Positions 49,888-58,723 of a stretch of 64,000 bases of DNA are shown piece by piece. This stretch comes from Herbidospora sakaeratensis (GTDB lineage Bacteria; Actinomycetota; Actinomycetes; Streptosporangiales; Streptosporangiaceae). Within the stretch, counting starts at the first letter, position 1. Every line of letters starts with the position of its first letter. The position numbers and the translations under genes were made by a program. The stretch lies in contig NZ_BBXC01000012.1 in the NCBI RefSeq assembly GCF_001570525.1, positions 438,576-502,575 of the forward strand, given 5' to 3'. Under the pieces are notes generated by a model. That model had not been told where the DNA came from. It saw nothing but the letters and a program-made list of their open reading frames with translations, and did no database searches.

Positions 49888-51219
49888 TCAGGAGGCGGTG
49901 GCCGGTTGTTCGTTGTCGTCGGCGAAGCCGGGGACCCAGGTCAGGACCTCGTCGCGGAAGCGGGCCGTCGTGCCCAGCTGGCACAGGACGCCCACGCCCG
50001 CCGCGTGGACCCGGTGGATCAGCACGTAGGTCGCCGGCAGGTTGAGGTGGCGGACCACGTTCGTCGGGCGGAGGTCGGTCGCGCTGGCCGCCTGGGCCTG
50101 GAGCCACTCCCGGCTGAAGCTGAACTCCTCGACCTGGGTCGGTTCCACGTAGGGGGCCAGGAACGCCCGCAACGCCTCGACGTCGATCTCGATGTGGGGG
50201 CGGATGAAGCCCTCGGCCCGCAGGCCGTCGACGACCGTGGACATGTCGCCCTGGTTGAACAGGCGCACCAGGCGGCCGAACACCGGAGGGTAGCCCTCGG
50301 GCAGCCGGTTGACCGCGCCGAAGTCGAGCACGCCCAGACGGCCGTCGGGCAACATGCGGAAGTTGCCGGGGTGCGGGTCGGCGTGCAGCATGCCCACGCG
50401 GGCGGGGGAGCTGAACAGGAACCGGGTCAGCAGCAGACCGGCGCGGTCGCGCTGCTCCTGGTCGCCGTCGGTGATCACCTTCGACAGGGGAATGCCGTCG
50501 ATCCACTCGGTCACCAGGACGTGCTCGTTGGCGGCGATCACGTCGGGGACGCGGAAGTCGGGGTCGTCCTTGAAGGCGACCGCGAACGCGTGTTGCGCCT
50601 CGGCCTCCAGGAAGTAGTCGAGCTCCTCGACCACCCGGTCTTTCAGCTCGGCCAGCACGGCCTTGACGTCGAGGCCCGGCAGCAGCGCCCCGAACAGCTT
50701 GCCCAGCCGGGCGAGCTGGTTGAAGTCGGAGATCAGCGCCTTGCCCGCGCCCGGATACTGGATCTTCACGGCGACCTCGCGGCCGTCGTGCCAGACCGCC
50801 CGGTGGACCTGCCCGATCGAGGCGGCGGCGGCCGGCCGGTCGTCGAAGGACAGGAAGTTCTCCCGCCAGTCGTCGCCCAGTTCCTCGCCGAGCACCCGGT
50901 GCACCGTCGCGGCGGGCAGCGGGGGCGCGGCGTCCTGAAGTCTGGTCAGGGTGGCCCGGTAGGGGCCGGCGATCTCGGTCGGCAGCGCCGCCTCGAAGAT
51001 CGACAACGCCTGCCCGAGCTTCATCGCCCCGCCCTTGAGCTCACCGAGGATCTTGAAAATCTGCGCCGCGGTACGCTCCTGGATCTCCTGGGCGACGATT
51101 TCCGCGGACTTTCCGCCGATCCGTTTCCCCAGGCCGAGAGCGGTGCGCCCGGCGAACCCCAGGGGCAGGGCCGCCAGTTTCGCCGAGCGCGTCACGGCGT
51201 TGCGCGGAAGGTCACTCAC
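49888..51219 (-). CDS. ABC1/UbiB-type atypical kinase
   Basis: This 443-residue protein has the UbiB/ADCK signature: LGELKGGAMKLGQALS (K-x-G-Q motif), AAASIGQVHRAVWHDGREVAVKIQYPG (Ala-rich loop and lysine), VTEWIDGI, MLHADPHPGNFRMLPDGRLGVLDFGAV (catalytic and metal-binding loop). These proteins are ATPases linked to lipid or quinone metabolism. The GTG at 51219 overlaps the stop of the ThiF-like gene by four bases. The M. tuberculosis counterpart (Rv3197) also adjoins whiB7. Confidence 0.9.
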   Translation of the reverse strand: MSDLPRNAVTRSAKLAALPLGFAGRTALGLGKRIGGKSAEIVAQEIQERTAAQIFKILGELKGGAMKLGQALSIFEAALPTEIAGPYRATLTRLQDAAPPLPAATVHRVLGEELGDDWRENFLSFDDRPAAAASIGQVHRAVWHDGREVAVKIQYPGAGKALISDFNQLARLGKLFGALLPGLDVKAVLAELKDRVVEELDYFLEAEAQHAFAVAFKDDPDFRVPDVIAANEHVLVTEWIDGIPLSKVITDGDQEQRDRAGLLLTRFLFSSPARVGMLHADPHPGNFRMLPDGRLGVLDFGAVNRLPEGYPPVFGRLVRLFNQGDMSTVVDGLRAEGFIRPHIEIDVEALRAFLAPYVEPTQVEEFSFSREWLQAQAASATDLRPTNVVRHLNLPATYVLIHRVHAAGVGVLCQLGTTARFRDEVLTWVPGFADDNEQPATAS

Positions 51220-52328
51220 GCGACCATTGTTAGCCCAGCCTGGTCGTTTCGACTACAACGGCATCGGGGATGACGCGGCCACACCCGGCGCCGCCACTGT
51301 AAATCGGGCAGGATTTCGGCCGTTCCGACGGCGTCGACCGCACGTCTGTCGAGGAAGGCGAGCGCCTGCCCGGCGGCCTGACCCGCGACCAGGCCCGAGG
51401 TGATGGTGTCGCATCCCGACTGCCCCCTGATGGCGGCCCGGACCGTCGGCCAGCCCGGATCGCGGTCGCGCCGGGTCAGCTCGATGCACGCCAGGCACGG
51501 CGACTGCCCCGGCACGACCAGCGGCCCGACGGTCCCGCACCCCTCGGCGCACGTCGCGAGCAGATGGGGGATGCCCAGCGTGGTGAGATCGTGGGCCAGC
51601 AGCGGATCGGGCGCGCCGGTGGGAGCCAGCACGACCAGGTCGGGCCCGGCCGCGCCGTCCATGAGCCCGGCGGCGGCGCGGCCCGCCCAGGCCGTGACGC
51701 TCGGCGCGACCGAGGCGGCCACCGCCACCGCGCCCTCCTCGCGGGGTTTGCCCACGTGCGCCCAGCCGAGCCCGCCCGGCACCACGTCTTCGGCTCGCGC
51801 GCACTCGGGATCGAGCACGCAGATCCGCCCGACCCCGGCGGCCGCGAGCAGCACGGCCACACGCGCCCCTATGCGCCCGGCGCCGTAAATCCGGACATAA
51901 GACCTTCTTCTGCCTTCAAAGGCCGTCAGGCCGCCGTCCAGGGCCGGAGGAGAGGACTTCTGCCCGGAGGCCGTCTCGGGCAGTTCGTAGACCGTGGGCG
52001 GGAGCGACAGCGCCTCCAGGTCGGGCCTGAGCCGGTCGCGTTCCTCGCGGCTGAGGGTGGTGAGCGGGGCCGGCCCCGAGACGTCGTCGAGCAGCCCCCG
52101 CCCGGCGAGGAGTTCGACGATGCGTGTGGCGACCGTCTCGTCGGCGCGGGAGTCGGCGATGGCCTGCGCCAGCGTCCTGGTTCCGTCGAGGCTCGCCACG
52201 AAGCGCCGCCCCCGTTCGTCGAGGCCGGTCAGCAGCACGGCCCGCGCGGGGTGCAGCCCGAACTGCAGCGTCTCCTCGTCGCGCGTCGCCACTCCGACGG
52301 CGGGTTTCACCCGCGGCCGGCTGGCCAT
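51216..52328 (-). CDS. ThiF/MoeB-like protein, leader-peptide-binding type
   Basis: This 370-residue protein has an N-terminal winged-helix-like domain (about 15-120: FGLHPARAVLLTGLDERGRRFV, LDGTRTLAQAI) resembling the peptide-binding part of TOMM/SagC-type partners, then a Rossmann ThiF-like domain with IYGAGRIGARVAVLLAAAGVG, and zinc-type cysteines in PCLACIEL and HPRCRCSR. The adenylating Arg/Asp residues of true E1 enzymes are not clearly present, so activity is uncertain. No precursor peptide gene was found nearby. The family is conserved next to the ABC1 gene in actinobacteria. ATG at 52328 fits homologues; ATG at 52346 is possible. Confidence 0.75.
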   Translation of the reverse strand: MASRPRVKPAVGVATRDEETLQFGLHPARAVLLTGLDERGRRFVASLDGTRTLAQAIADSRADETVATRIVELLAGRGLLDDVSGPAPLTTLSREERDRLRPDLEALSLPPTVYELPETASGQKSSPPALDGGLTAFEGRRRSYVRIYGAGRIGARVAVLLAAAGVGRICVLDPECARAEDVVPGGLGWAHVGKPREEGAVAVAASVAPSVTAWAGRAAAGLMDGAAGPDLVVLAPTGAPDPLLAHDLTTLGIPHLLATCAEGCGTVGPLVVPGQSPCLACIELTRRDRDPGWPTVRAAIRGQSGCDTITSGLVAGQAAGQALAFLDRRAVDAVGTAEILPDLQWRRRVWPRHPRCRCSRNDQAGLTMVA

Positions 52329-52775
52329 ACCCAAGGGTTGTGTCATGGCCCGGAAACTGTCACACGCCGCGAGCCGCCCGAGCCGCTTTCCCGCCGCCTG
52401 TGGATAACCCGCCGACGGCTCGGCCTCGAATTTCGCCGACTCAGGATTCAATGATCAATAACGACGTCGAGGAGATATTGATCATTTCGCCGTCGTCGCC
52501 CGGTGTGCGCCGCCCCTGGGGGTGCGTCCGCACAGGTCAGGGCCACCCTGGTCCGCCGTCGCAGGTTTTACTTTTGCGCCGCCGCCCATATCCATTCGTT
52601 GTCCCGCAATCAGGAAACCTGCCGCACATCGGCCTTCCCGGGCGCTCTCACCTGGTCTCCTTCGGGATGCCACTGGGGCCGGTGTGCCGGTTTAACGTGC
52701 GGGAAACGTTGATTGACCAGCGGGAACGTCGGTGACCCCCTGTGGAATTCCGCGCGTGTCGAGTACCGTGCATAT
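52329..52775. other. Divergent intergenic region, 447 bases
   Basis: No gene is supported here. It holds the AT-rich inverted repeat at 52450-52486. The stretch 52487-52700 is GC-rich with several short open frames lacking ribosome sites. A -10-like TACCGT at 52764-52769 belongs to the metallopeptidase gene. Confidence 0.6.
52450..52486. repeat. AT-rich perfect inverted repeat, candidate operator
   Basis: AATGATCAATA (52450-52460) and TATTGATCATT (52476-52486) are exact reverse complements, 11 bp each, separated by 15 bases. Such an AT-rich palindrome stands out in this genome and lies between divergent genes, as expected for a repressor or activator site. Confidence 0.7.
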
Positions 52776-53291
52776 GTGCCCCCCGAGACAGTCGAGGTTC
52801 GTCGGAGCGCACGACGGCGGCGAACCGTTTCCGCGTACCGCGATGGAGACAAGACCATCGTGCTGCTGCCTGCCGGTCTGAGCACGACCGACGAGGAGCA
52901 GTGGGTACGCCGCATGCTCGAACGCCTGGCGGCGAAGGAGCAGCGTAAAAGACCCAGTGACGACGACCTGCTCGATCGCGCCCGGGAACTGTCGGCCCGC
53001 TACCTCGACGGACGGGCCGCGCCATCGAGTGTGCGCTGGGTCGAGAACCAGCTCCACCGATGGGGGTCGTGCACTCCAGATCATGGCACGATCCGATTGT
53101 CGGCCAGACTCCGGGGGATGCCCGCGTGGGTCGTAGACTACGTGATCATGCATGAGCTGGTGCACCTGCTGGTGCCGAGCCACGGCCCCCGGTTCTGGGC
53201 GCTGGTCGAACGTTACCCCAAGGCCGAACGCGCGCGCGGATTCCTCGAGGGATTCTCCATGGCCGCGAGCGGCACCCCGGAGGAATGTTGA
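52776..53291 (+). CDS. YgjP/WLM-like M48-type metallopeptidase
   Basis: This 171-residue protein has RRSARRRRTVSAYRDGDKTI at the N-terminus, WGSCTPDHGTIRLSARLRGMP, and the zinc motif HELVHLLVPSHGPRFWALV (HExxH with a third His). It belongs to the small YgjP-like metallopeptidase group; the substrate is unknown. GTG at 52776 is chosen because TACCGT ends exactly six bases upstream (leaderless pattern) and the homologous N-terminus starts here; the longer in-frame reading from 52713 has no support. The next gene overlaps its stop by seven bases. Confidence 0.85.
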   Translation: MPPETVEVRRSARRRRTVSAYRDGDKTIVLLPAGLSTTDEEQWVRRMLERLAAKEQRKRPSDDDLLDRARELSARYLDGRAAPSSVRWVENQLHRWGSCTPDHGTIRLSARLRGMPAWVVDYVIMHELVHLLVPSHGPRFWALVERYPKAERARGFLEGFSMAASGTPEEC

Positions 53292-53869
53292 CCGAACGGC
53301 TGGTGGCCGTCCTGGTGACCCCGTCGTGCGGTGACGCCGCGCCACCGGGGGTCGGCCGCGAGGAGTTCCTCCGTGCCGTGGCCGAGGACACGTACGAGAT
53401 GGTCGCGGGCCTCGACCTGGTGACCCCGGTGATCCTATCGGTTGGAGTCCCAGATTTGGAGGAGATCGCCTGGCCGGGCACGCCGGTGATCTCCGTCGAC
53501 TCCGTGAGCCGGGCCTTCGCCGCGCTGCCGCCGGCCGACCAGGCCGTGGTGGTCTGCGGTGACGCGCCCGATCTGCCGCCGCTGCTGATCGGGAAGTTGT
53601 TCCGCGAGCTCGGCCGCGCCGAGATCGCCGTCTGCCCGGCCGACAACGGGGGAGCGGTCGCGGTCGCCGCCCATCTGCCGTTCCCCGAGTGGGCGACCCT
53701 CGACGTCGACCACCCCGAGGTCGTCAAGGCGCTGCGCGCGCAGGCCCCCGGGCCCCGCAAGGTCGCCACCGGGCCGGGCTGGCACCGCCTGCGCACACCC
53801 GGCGACCTCGCCCGCCTCGACCCGGGCCTGGAAGGGTGGGACTCCACCCGGGCGTTGGTGATGGCGTGA
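53285..53869 (+). CDS. Hypothetical protein, possible GT-A/DUF2064-like fold
   Basis: This 194-residue protein has VAVLVTPSCGD near the start, VVVCGDAPDLPPLLIGKLFREL and AEIAVCPADNGGAVAVAAHLP, and a C-terminal HRLRTPGDLARLDPGLEGWD. The stretch GDAPDLPP...PADNGG resembles the nucleotide-sugar site of DUF2064/CofC-like proteins (DxPxL ... P..DGG), which suggests a nucleotidyl- or glycosyl-transferase-like fold, with low confidence. ATG at 53285 lies inside the end of the metallopeptidase gene, and the AraC gene overlaps its end (GTGA). Confidence 0.65.
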   Translation: MLTERLVAVLVTPSCGDAAPPGVGREEFLRAVAEDTYEMVAGLDLVTPVILSVGVPDLEEIAWPGTPVISVDSVSRAFAALPPADQAVVVCGDAPDLPPLLIGKLFRELGRAEIAVCPADNGGAVAVAAHLPFPEWATLDVDHPEVVKALRAQAPGPRKVATGPGWHRLRTPGDLARLDPGLEGWDSTRALVMA

Positions 53870-54291
53870 ACCGCGACGACCTCGTCCGGCTGCGCAAGGT
53901 CCGCGACCTGATGGACCGCGACTACGCCAGCCCCCTCGACGTGCCCGCCCTGGCCCAGGCCGCCCTCATGTCACCCGGCCACTTCTCCCGCAGCTTCCGG
54001 GCGGCCTACGGCGAGACGCCGTACAGCTACCTGATGACCCGCCGCATCGAGCGCGCCAAGGCGCTGCTCCGCAACGGCGACCTGTCGGTCACCGACGTCT
54101 GCTTCGCGGTCGGCTGTACGTCGCTCGGCTCCTTCAGCACCCGCTTCACCGAGCTGGTCGGCGAGAGCCCCAGCGCCTACCGCGCCCGCTCCCACGACGA
54201 GGCCGCCGCCATCCCCGCCTGCATCGCGAAGATCCACACCAGACCGGTCAGGAACGGAGAAGCCAACGCCGCCGGTCGCCCTCTAGCGTGA
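53866..54291 (+). CDS. AraC-family transcriptional regulator (short form)
   Basis: This 141-residue protein is an AraC/XylS DNA-binding domain (two helix-turn-helix units, about 8-108) without a sensor domain: LAQAALMSPGHFSRSFRAAY, TPYSYLMTRRIERAKALL, SVTDVCFAVGCTSLGSFSTR, FTELVGESPSAYR. It lies directly before a VOC-family gene, an arrangement in which the regulator normally controls the dioxygenase-fold neighbour. The start GTG overlaps the preceding stop, so all four genes 52776-54291 form one transcript. Confidence 0.9.
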   Translation: MNRDDLVRLRKVRDLMDRDYASPLDVPALAQAALMSPGHFSRSFRAAYGETPYSYLMTRRIERAKALLRNGDLSVTDVCFAVGCTSLGSFSTRFTELVGESPSAYRARSHDEAAAIPACIAKIHTRPVRNGEANAAGRPLA

Positions 54292-54296
54292 GAAGC

Positions 54297-54719
54297 ATGG
54301 ACATCAAACTGCACACCTGCTTCCTCGCGGTCGACGACCACGACACCGCGCTCGCCTTCTACCGCGACGTGCTCGGCATGGAGGTCCGCAACGACGTCTC
54401 CTACGAGGGCATGCGCTGGGTGACCGTCGGCTCCCCCTCGCAGCCCGAGGTCGAGATCGTGCTCGAACCGCCGCTGGCCGACCCCAACGCCTCGGCGGAG
54501 GACAAGGAGACCATGTCCGAGCTGCTGGCCAAGGGCCTGCTGCGCGGCCTGATCTTCAGCACGGACGACTGCGACGCCACCTTCGAGAAGATCGCCGAAG
54601 CGGGCGCCGAAGTCCTCCAGGAGCCGATCGACCAGTTCTACGGCGTCCGCGACTGCGCCTTCCGCGACCCGTCGGGCAACATGCTGCGGTTCAACCAGCC
54701 GCTGAAGAAGGAAGCCTGA
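54297..54719 (+). CDS. VOC-family (glyoxalase-like) protein
   Basis: This 140-residue protein is one vicinal-oxygen-chelate unit pair: KLHTCFLAVDDHDTALAFYRDVLG, MRWVTVGSP, EIVLEPP, then GLIFSTDDCDATFEKIAEAGA, FYGVRDCAFRDPSGNMLRF. Metal ligands (His6, Glu and the C-terminal Glu/Asp region) are only partly conserved, so the substrate is open. ATG at 54297 has TAGCGT ending seven bases upstream and so probably its own leaderless transcript, besides read-through from the AraC gene. Its end overlaps the convergent endonuclease-like gene by 29 bases. Confidence 0.85.
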   Translation: MDIKLHTCFLAVDDHDTALAFYRDVLGMEVRNDVSYEGMRWVTVGSPSQPEVEIVLEPPLADPNASAEDKETMSELLAKGLLRGLIFSTDDCDATFEKIAEAGAEVLQEPIDQFYGVRDCAFRDPSGNMLRFNQPLKKEA

Positions 54720-55701
54720 GCACGGTGAAGAGCGCCCGGTGGTCGGTGCCGGCGACGTCGTGGACGCGCGCGTGCGCGACCGCCACCCGGGGGTCGACCA
54801 GCACGTGGTCGATGGTGATGAGGGGCGGCAGCCGCCGTCCGGCCGCCCAGGTCGTGATCAGGCCCTTGCCCGTGGCGTCGGCGGCGTCGACCCACCCGTG
54901 ACCCAGCACCGCGCGGAACTCCGCGTGGTCGAACGTGGCGTTGTAGTCGCCCGCCAGGACGCGGATCGTGCCGGCCTCGGGCCGGGGCAGTGACCGCAAC
55001 CCGTCGCGCCACAACCCCAGGTCACGCCCCAGCGGGGCCACCGTGTGCACGTCGGCCAGCTCGACCGGCGGACCGCCGGGAACCTCGATCCGCACGTACG
55101 GCATCCGGTGCCCGTCGCCCGGCGCGAAGGGCGCCAGCGGGGTCACCGGGAGGCGCGAGTAGATCCCCGAGCCCGCCGCGCTCCAGTGCGGCTCCAGATG
55201 GGTGTACGGCATCAGGGACCCCAGCCCCGCCGCGGCCAGCCCGTCGACCGCCCGGGGACTCAGTTCCTGCACCGAGATGACATCGGGGCGCGCGGAACGT
55301 ACCAGAGCCATGAGAGAAGAGACGTCGGCGCGCCCGAAGCGCATGTTGACCGACAGTACCCGGAGCGACGGCCCGTCGGCCGGGGGCTGCGCCGAGGGCA
55401 GCGCCCGCGGCAGCACCACGAACGACAAGGCGACGACCGACGCCAGCGAGAGCGCGGCGGCCCGCGGGGCCCGCGCCAGCACGGCGACCAGGACCGCCAC
55501 GACCGCCCCGAGAACCGCATAGGGCGTGCCCGTGGACAGGAGGGTCCCGAAGCCGGTGAGCTCCGTCCCGGTCAGCCGGAAGACCGTCCAGACCACGCTG
55601 ATCCCGGCCAGCAGCCAGGCGAACGCCCGCCGCTTGCGCCCCGGGGAAGGGGCGGGCGGGCGGATCTCCCCGCCGACCTCGACGCCTACCTGAGTGTCCA
55701 C
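54691..55701 (-). CDS. Membrane-anchored endonuclease/exonuclease/phosphatase-family protein
   Basis: This 336-residue protein has three hydrophobic helices (about 25-110) and then an EEP domain: LRVLSVNMRFG, VISVQELSP (catalytic Glu), GDYNATFDHAEF (Asp/Asn pair), TIDHVLVDPRV and GTDHRALFTVL (final His). The domain is probably outside the cell. Family members cleave phosphodiester bonds in DNA, lipids or sphingomyelin-like substrates. GTG at 55701 is chosen over GTG at 55710 because TAGGGT ends seven bases before it. Confidence 0.85.
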   Translation of the reverse strand: MDTQVGVEVGGEIRPPAPSPGRKRRAFAWLLAGISVVWTVFRLTGTELTGFGTLLSTGTPYAVLGAVVAVLVAVLARAPRAAALSLASVVALSFVVLPRALPSAQPPADGPSLRVLSVNMRFGRADVSSLMALVRSARPDVISVQELSPRAVDGLAAAGLGSLMPYTHLEPHWSAAGSGIYSRLPVTPLAPFAPGDGHRMPYVRIEVPGGPPVELADVHTVAPLGRDLGLWRDGLRSLPRPEAGTIRVLAGDYNATFDHAEFRAVLGHGWVDAADATGKGLITTWAAGRRLPPLITIDHVLVDPRVAVAHARVHDVAGTDHRALFTVLRLPSSAAG

Positions 55702-55741
55702 CCGGGCCACCCTAATCAGCGGTGCGCAGGGCAGGGGTAAG

Positions 55742-56296
55742 TCAGTTGTGAAGATCGTGTGCGAGCATCGCGCGGGCCCTGCGCGCGAGCCGGCGGGTGG
55801 CCAGGTCGCTCGGCTCGGGGATGTCGTCGACCGGGAACCACTCGAGCGCCAGCGACTCCTCGCTGATCACCTTCTCGGCCCCGGGCGGCGCCACCGCGCC
55901 GAACTCCACGTCGAGATGCCAGCACTGCGGCGGGTGACACCACACCTCGTGCCGGTCGAGCGCCAGCGGGCCGGGCAGCAGGGTCAGGCCGGGGATGCCC
56001 GACTCCTCGACCGCCTCCCGCAGCGCCACATCGGGCAGCGTCAGGTCGCCGGGCTCGCAGTGGCCGCCCATCGGCAACCACAGTTTCGCCTTCGGGTGGT
56101 GGGTGAGCAGCACCTTCGCGCCGTCGTGGGACAACACCGCCGTCGTGGCGGTCAGATGCCCAGGTACGCACGAACGCCACATGCCGTCGTTGTGTTCGGC
56201 CAGATGGCGCAGGAAGTCGAGACGCAGCGCCTCTTCGTCGGGGGTCGGGCCGGTCCAGGCCGCGAGCAGCGCCGCGGCTTCGTCGCGCAGGGTCAC
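55742..56296 (-). CDS. Nudix hydrolase
   Basis: This 184-residue protein has a Nudix box GGHCEPGDLTLPDVALREAV followed by EESGIPGL, close to consensus (G-x5-E-x7-[RE]EUxEE). An N-terminal helical part (about 1-45) precedes it. The substrate is unknown. The GTG at 56296 overlaps the stop of the DUF2342 gene (GTGA), so the two are translated together. Confidence 0.85.
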   Translation of the reverse strand: MTLRDEAAALLAAWTGPTPDEEALRLDFLRHLAEHNDGMWRSCVPGHLTATTAVLSHDGAKVLLTHHPKAKLWLPMGGHCEPGDLTLPDVALREAVEESGIPGLTLLPGPLALDRHEVWCHPPQCWHLDVEFGAVAPPGAEKVISEESLALEWFPVDDIPEPSDLATRRLARRARAMLAHDLHN

Positions 56297-57552
56297 TTGT
56301 CTTCGTCGTCGTTTTCTTCGAGGAACTTGAGCAGGCCGAGGTCGAAGTCCTCCTTGCCGGCCACGAACGCCTCGGGGTTGTCGAGGTCGTCGGAGGTCGG
56401 CATGAGGTCGGGGTGGCCCCACACCGCGTCGCGCTCGTCGACGCCGCGCGCGTCGCCCAGCGCCTTCCACAACGCCGCCGCCTCGCGCAGCCGCCGGGGC
56501 CGCAACTCCAGGCCGACCAGCGTCGAGAAGGTGAGCTCGGCCGGTCCGCCCGAGGCCCGGCGGCGCCGGACCGTCTCGCCCAGCGCGCCCGCCGACGGCA
56601 GCTTGCCCGCCGCCGCGGCGTCGACGACCGTGGCGACCCAGCCCTCGACCAGCGCGAGCGTGGTCTCCAGGCGGGCCAGGGCGGCCTTCTGCCGCTCGGT
56701 CTCGGCGGGCTTGAGCAGGTCGCCGCCAGAAAGGATCTCCTGGAGCCGCGACGGGTCGTTGATGTCGAGCCCCTGGAGTTTGTCCTGCAGGGCCGAGACG
56801 TCGACGGTGATGCCGCGGGCGTATTCCTCGATCGCCCCGAGCAGGTGTGACTTCAGCCACGGCACGTGCTGGAACAGCCGGTGGTGGGCCGCCTCACGCA
56901 GCGCCAGGTAGAGGCGGATCTCCTCGGCGGGCAGTTCGAGCCCCTGGCTGAACGCCGCGATCCCGCCGGGCAGCAGCGCGGCGGTGTCGGACAGCGGCAG
57001 GCCGATGTCGCTGGTGCCGATGACCTCGCGGGCGAGGGTGCCGAGGGCCTGGCCGATCTGCTGACCGACCATCATGCCGCCCATCTGCTTCAGCATGCCC
57101 ATCAGCGGCCCCGCCATGGCCTGCGCCTCGGCCGGGAGCCCGGCGGCGCCGAGGCTGCCGCCCATGGTCTCGACCATCTTGGCGGCCACCGGGTCGCACA
57201 GCTGGCCCCAGATCGGCGCGGTCTTCTCGATCCATTCGGACCGGCTCCACGCCTGCGGGTTCGACACGCCGCTCGGCAACGACGTGGCCTCGTTGAGCCA
57301 CAGGTCGGCCAGGTTCAGCGCGTCGACGACCTGACGTCGCTCCCCTTCCATCACGCTGGGATCACCGCCGTCGGCGACCACGGCGTGGCGGGCGATGTTC
57401 TTCGCCATCTCCCAGTTCACCGGGCCGGAGCCGGGTGGGGCCGAGAGCATGTCGGCGAACTGGCGCATCGCCTGGGCCATCTGCTCGGGGTTGCCGAACA
57501 TGGCGAACGGGTTCTCGTTAGGATCGTTTTCGCGACCTGGCAGGTCAGTCAC
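56293..57552 (-). CDS. DUF2342 zinc-dependent metalloprotease-like protein
   Basis: This 419-residue protein starts with low-complexity NPEQMAQAMRQFADML and has the DUF2342 zincin-like helix LALREAAHHRLFQHVPWL, where E-A-A-H-H stands where HExxH lies in classical zincins. It also has LLGAIEEYARGITVD, and a C-terminal ERDAVWGHPDLMPTSDDLDNPEAF. This is the family of Rv3195. Whether it is a working protease is not known, as the first His of HExxH is absent. GTG at 57552 follows GAGGTGG. Confidence 0.85.
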   Translation of the reverse strand: MTDLPGRENDPNENPFAMFGNPEQMAQAMRQFADMLSAPPGSGPVNWEMAKNIARHAVVADGGDPSVMEGERRQVVDALNLADLWLNEATSLPSGVSNPQAWSRSEWIEKTAPIWGQLCDPVAAKMVETMGGSLGAAGLPAEAQAMAGPLMGMLKQMGGMMVGQQIGQALGTLAREVIGTSDIGLPLSDTAALLPGGIAAFSQGLELPAEEIRLYLALREAAHHRLFQHVPWLKSHLLGAIEEYARGITVDVSALQDKLQGLDINDPSRLQEILSGGDLLKPAETERQKAALARLETTLALVEGWVATVVDAAAAGKLPSAGALGETVRRRRASGGPAELTFSTLVGLELRPRRLREAAALWKALGDARGVDERDAVWGHPDLMPTSDDLDNPEAFVAGKEDFDLGLLKFLEENDDEDK

Positions 57553-57634
57553 CGCGCCACCTCGTGCAGGATGGAGGAGTCCACATCCGCCACGTTATCC
57601 GTCGTGGGGCGTGTCAGCGCAAAGTGAGGACCGC

Positions 57635-58705
57635 GTGCCAGTCTCGAAACGCCATCGTCCGCCCGTCGTCGCCGTCACCGGCGCGGCCTCGGGAGTAGGC
57701 AGGGCGTTCCTGTCGAAAGTCGCCTCGTCTGCGGATTTCCGCCGTGTGGTGGCGATCGACGCGCAACGCGGCGACGTCACCGACGTGACCTGGCGGGTGC
57801 TCGACATCCGCGATCCGCTCTTGGCGAACCGGATCTCCGACGTCGACGTGCTGGTCCATCTGGCGGGCGACTTCTCGCTCGACGGCGACCCCGCCGAACG
57901 CCGGGCCTACAACCTGCGGGCCGCCCAGACCGTCCTGACCGCCTCGGCCGCCGCCCGGGTGCGCCGGGTCGTGCTGGTCACCAGCGCCATGGTGTACGGC
58001 GCCGACGCCGACAACCCCGTCCCGCTGCCCGAAGACGCCCCCGTGGCGGCCGAACCCGACACCGGGGTCGTGGGCGACCACCTCGAGATCGAGTCGCTGG
58101 TCCGCCGCTCGCTGCGGGCCCACCCCGGCCTGGAGGTCGTGGTGCTGCGCCCGGCAGCCCTGGTCGGGCCCGAGGTCGACACCGTGGTCACCCGCCACTT
58201 CGAGGCCCCGCGGCTGCTCGTGGTCAAGGGCTGCCTGCCCCGCTGGCAGTTCTGCCACGTCGACGACCTGGTCTCGGCCCTCGAACTGGCCGCCCTCGGC
58301 CACGTCAACGGCGTGGTCGCGGTGGGCTCCGAGGGCTGGCTGGAGATGGAGCAGGCCGAGGAGGTCTCCGGCGTGCGTCGCTTCGAGCTCCCGGCGGGCC
58401 TGACCTTCTCCACCGCCCAGCGCCTCCACCGCCTGGGCATCACCCCGGCCCCGGCCACCGACCTCCACTACGTCGTCTACCCCTGGGTGGTCGACTGCGC
58501 GACCCTGCGGAACGCGGGCTGGAAGCCGGCCTGGACGAACGAGGCCGCCCTGCGCGAGCTGATGACCTACCGCGAGGGCAAGCACGCCGTCGTCGGCCGC
58601 CGCCTGTCCGGCAAGGACGCCACCCTGACCGCCGCCGGCGCCACCGTCGCGGTGATCGGCACGGCCGCGATCGTCCGCGCGGCCCGGCGGAAGAAGAAGA
58701 TTTAA
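57635..58705 (+). CDS. NAD-dependent epimerase/dehydratase-like SDR protein
   Basis: This 356-residue protein has a Rossmann nucleotide-binding motif VAVTGAASGVGRAFL, VLVHLAGDF, a Y-x-x-x-K-like site weakened to VYGADADN (SAMVYG kept) and an extended SDR body to about 320, then a C-terminal helix with a basic end (RAARRKKKI). The catalytic Lys of Y-x-x-x-K is not evident, so it may bind NAD(P) without catalysing the usual reaction. GTG at 57635 follows GTGAGGA. Confidence 0.8.
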   Translation: MPVSKRHRPPVVAVTGAASGVGRAFLSKVASSADFRRVVAIDAQRGDVTDVTWRVLDIRDPLLANRISDVDVLVHLAGDFSLDGDPAERRAYNLRAAQTVLTASAAARVRRVVLVTSAMVYGADADNPVPLPEDAPVAAEPDTGVVGDHLEIESLVRRSLRAHPGLEVVVLRPAALVGPEVDTVVTRHFEAPRLLVVKGCLPRWQFCHVDDLVSALELAALGHVNGVVAVGSEGWLEMEQAEEVSGVRRFELPAGLTFSTAQRLHRLGITPAPATDLHYVVYPWVVDCATLRNAGWKPAWTNEAALRELMTYREGKHAVVGRRLSGKDATLTAAGATVAVIGTAAIVRAARRKKKI

Positions 58706-58723
58706 AAGATTTAGACTCGTCGG

